From Clostridia bacterium (lineage in GTDB: Bacteria > Bacillota > Clostridia > Oscillospirales > Acutalibacteraceae): a stretch of DNA of 64,000 bases. Below the pieces are notes generated by a model. The model searched no databases and was not told where the DNA came from. It saw nothing but the letters and a program-made list of their open reading frames with translations. Position 1 is the first letter of the stretch. Each line of letters opens with the position of its first letter. The translations under genes were made by a program, and so were the position numbers. This document shows, in pieces, positions 63,556 through 64,000 of this stretch. The stretch spans positions 1-64,000 of the forward strand of contig CAAGJN010000027.1 of NCBI GenBank assembly GCA_900770255.1, read 5' to 3'.

Positions 63556-64000
63556 TTATTTCATCTCTCTGTATATCTCCTGCGCACGCTCGAGCAGAGC
63601 CTCGCGCGTGTTTTTCGTCACGCCGTCGATCACCTCGTCGAGCAGCTGGGCGAGCACCGCGCCGAGCTGTCTACCCTGCGGGATGCCGATATCCATAAGT
63701 GTTCTTCCGTTTATCTCAAGCCCCTTGAGCGTCAGGCACGGCTTTTGCGCGGCAAGCGCGCGGGCCTCTCTCTCGGCCGCCGAAATCTGATTGAGACGAA
63801 ACGCATATTCGGGCGACTGCGCTGTCACGTCGGCGCGCATGACCTTGAGAAGCGTCAGCACCCCCTGCTCGCCGAACTTTGAAAGATATCTCGGCATACG
63901 CGAAATATCCTCATATATCTCCCAGCGGTCATGGTTGCTTACGAGGAAAAGCACCTCGTCGCGCAGCCTATTCGAAGCTTTGAGCCGCGCCATTATCTGC
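63556..64000 (-). CDS. cca: CCA tRNA nucleotidyltransferase, C-terminal part (cut by the window edge)
   Basis: The last 148 codons or so of a gene that continues past the window end. The residues match the C-terminal RNA-binding and tail domains of class II CCA-adding enzymes: RLKASNRLRDEVLFLVSNHD, LKVMRADVTAQSP, and LMDIGIPQGRQLGAVLAQLLDEVIDG with its proline-glycine turn. The enzyme adds or repairs CCA at tRNA 3' ends. The four tRNAs here already encode CCA, so repair is the likely role. The nucleotidyltransferase head is outside the window, so the call rests on the tail. Confidence 0.85.
   Translation of the reverse strand, partial: QIMARLKASNRLRDEVLFLVSNHDRWEIYEDISRMPRYLSKFGEQGVLTLLKVMRADVTAQSPEYAFRLNQISAAEREARALAAQKPCLTLKGLEINGRTLMDIGIPQGRQLGAVLAQLLDEVIDGVTKNTREALLERAQEIYREMK

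Overview
This window looks like chromosome of an anaerobic, low-motility Gram-positive of the class Clostridia, probably a gut Oscillospirales or Ruminococcaceae-like organism. The signs are an NAD(P)-type [FeFe]-hydrogenase (hnd) operon, a type III glutamine synthetase, a two-gene SufCB cluster, a T-box and a TPP riboswitch, strong AGGAGG ribosome sites, sigma-A promoters with 17-bp spacers, and GC-rich coding DNA with AT-rich intergenic DNA. The taxon is an inference. I see no rRNA, prophage, CRISPR array or intact insertion sequence.

Layout. 1-6.1 kb (minus strand): cell-surface polymer genes (a GT2/CDP-glycerol transferase fusion), a membrane protein and a zinc-ribbon/TPR protein. 6.2-8.1 kb: sufC-sufB behind a structured leader. 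8.2-15.1 kb: GPH-type sugar transporter, zapA, U32 peptidase, dut, a VTT membrane protein and a radical SAM protein. 15.1-18.3 kb: TPP riboswitch with thiT, then serC-serA. 18.4-23.0 kb: YerB-like lipoprotein, a LysR regulator divergent from a cation antiporter-MgtC pair. 23.3-23.6 kb: tRNA operon Met-Glu-Val. 23.7-31.5 kb: GH78 rhamnosidase, a lipoprotein, asnB under an Asn T-box, and glnA-III behind a promoter-proximal terminator. 31.6-40.2 kb: a long leader followed by pyrG-purF-purC-carA-carB, a combined purine/pyrimidine operon of glutamine-using enzymes next to glnA and asnB, so the 27-40 kb stretch is a nitrogen-assimilation neighbourhood. 40.3-50.2 kb: class II aldolase-like protein, AI-2E transporter with a tiny upstream ORF, hom, nadE operon, alanine symporter, PHP phosphoesterase. 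50.3-55.4 kb: five-gene bifurcating hydrogenase operon. 55.5-57.2 kb: an AT-rich island encoding a zinc-dependent phospholipase C. 57.3-64 kb: acetyltransferase, SipW-like protein, YbaK deacylase, tRNA-Ala, a possible small RNA, glyA, a large membrane protein behind a second copy of the sufC-type leader, and the 3' end of a CCA-adding enzyme.

Most notable signals: (1) a structured 5' leader present twice, before sufC and before the 61.7-kb membrane protein gene, with the same promoter spacing, a shared sequence core and covarying helices that match no riboswitch class I recognise; (2) two copies of a roughly 210-bp inverted-repeat-bounded element; (3) three leaders (glnA, pyrG, hnd) with a terminator-like hairpin almost at the transcription start; (4) repeated Shine-Dalgarno-bearing 13-mers feeding a 6-codon upstream ORF that overlaps the AI-2E gene start; (5) the phospholipase C, in which all nine zinc ligands of alpha-toxin can be assigned.
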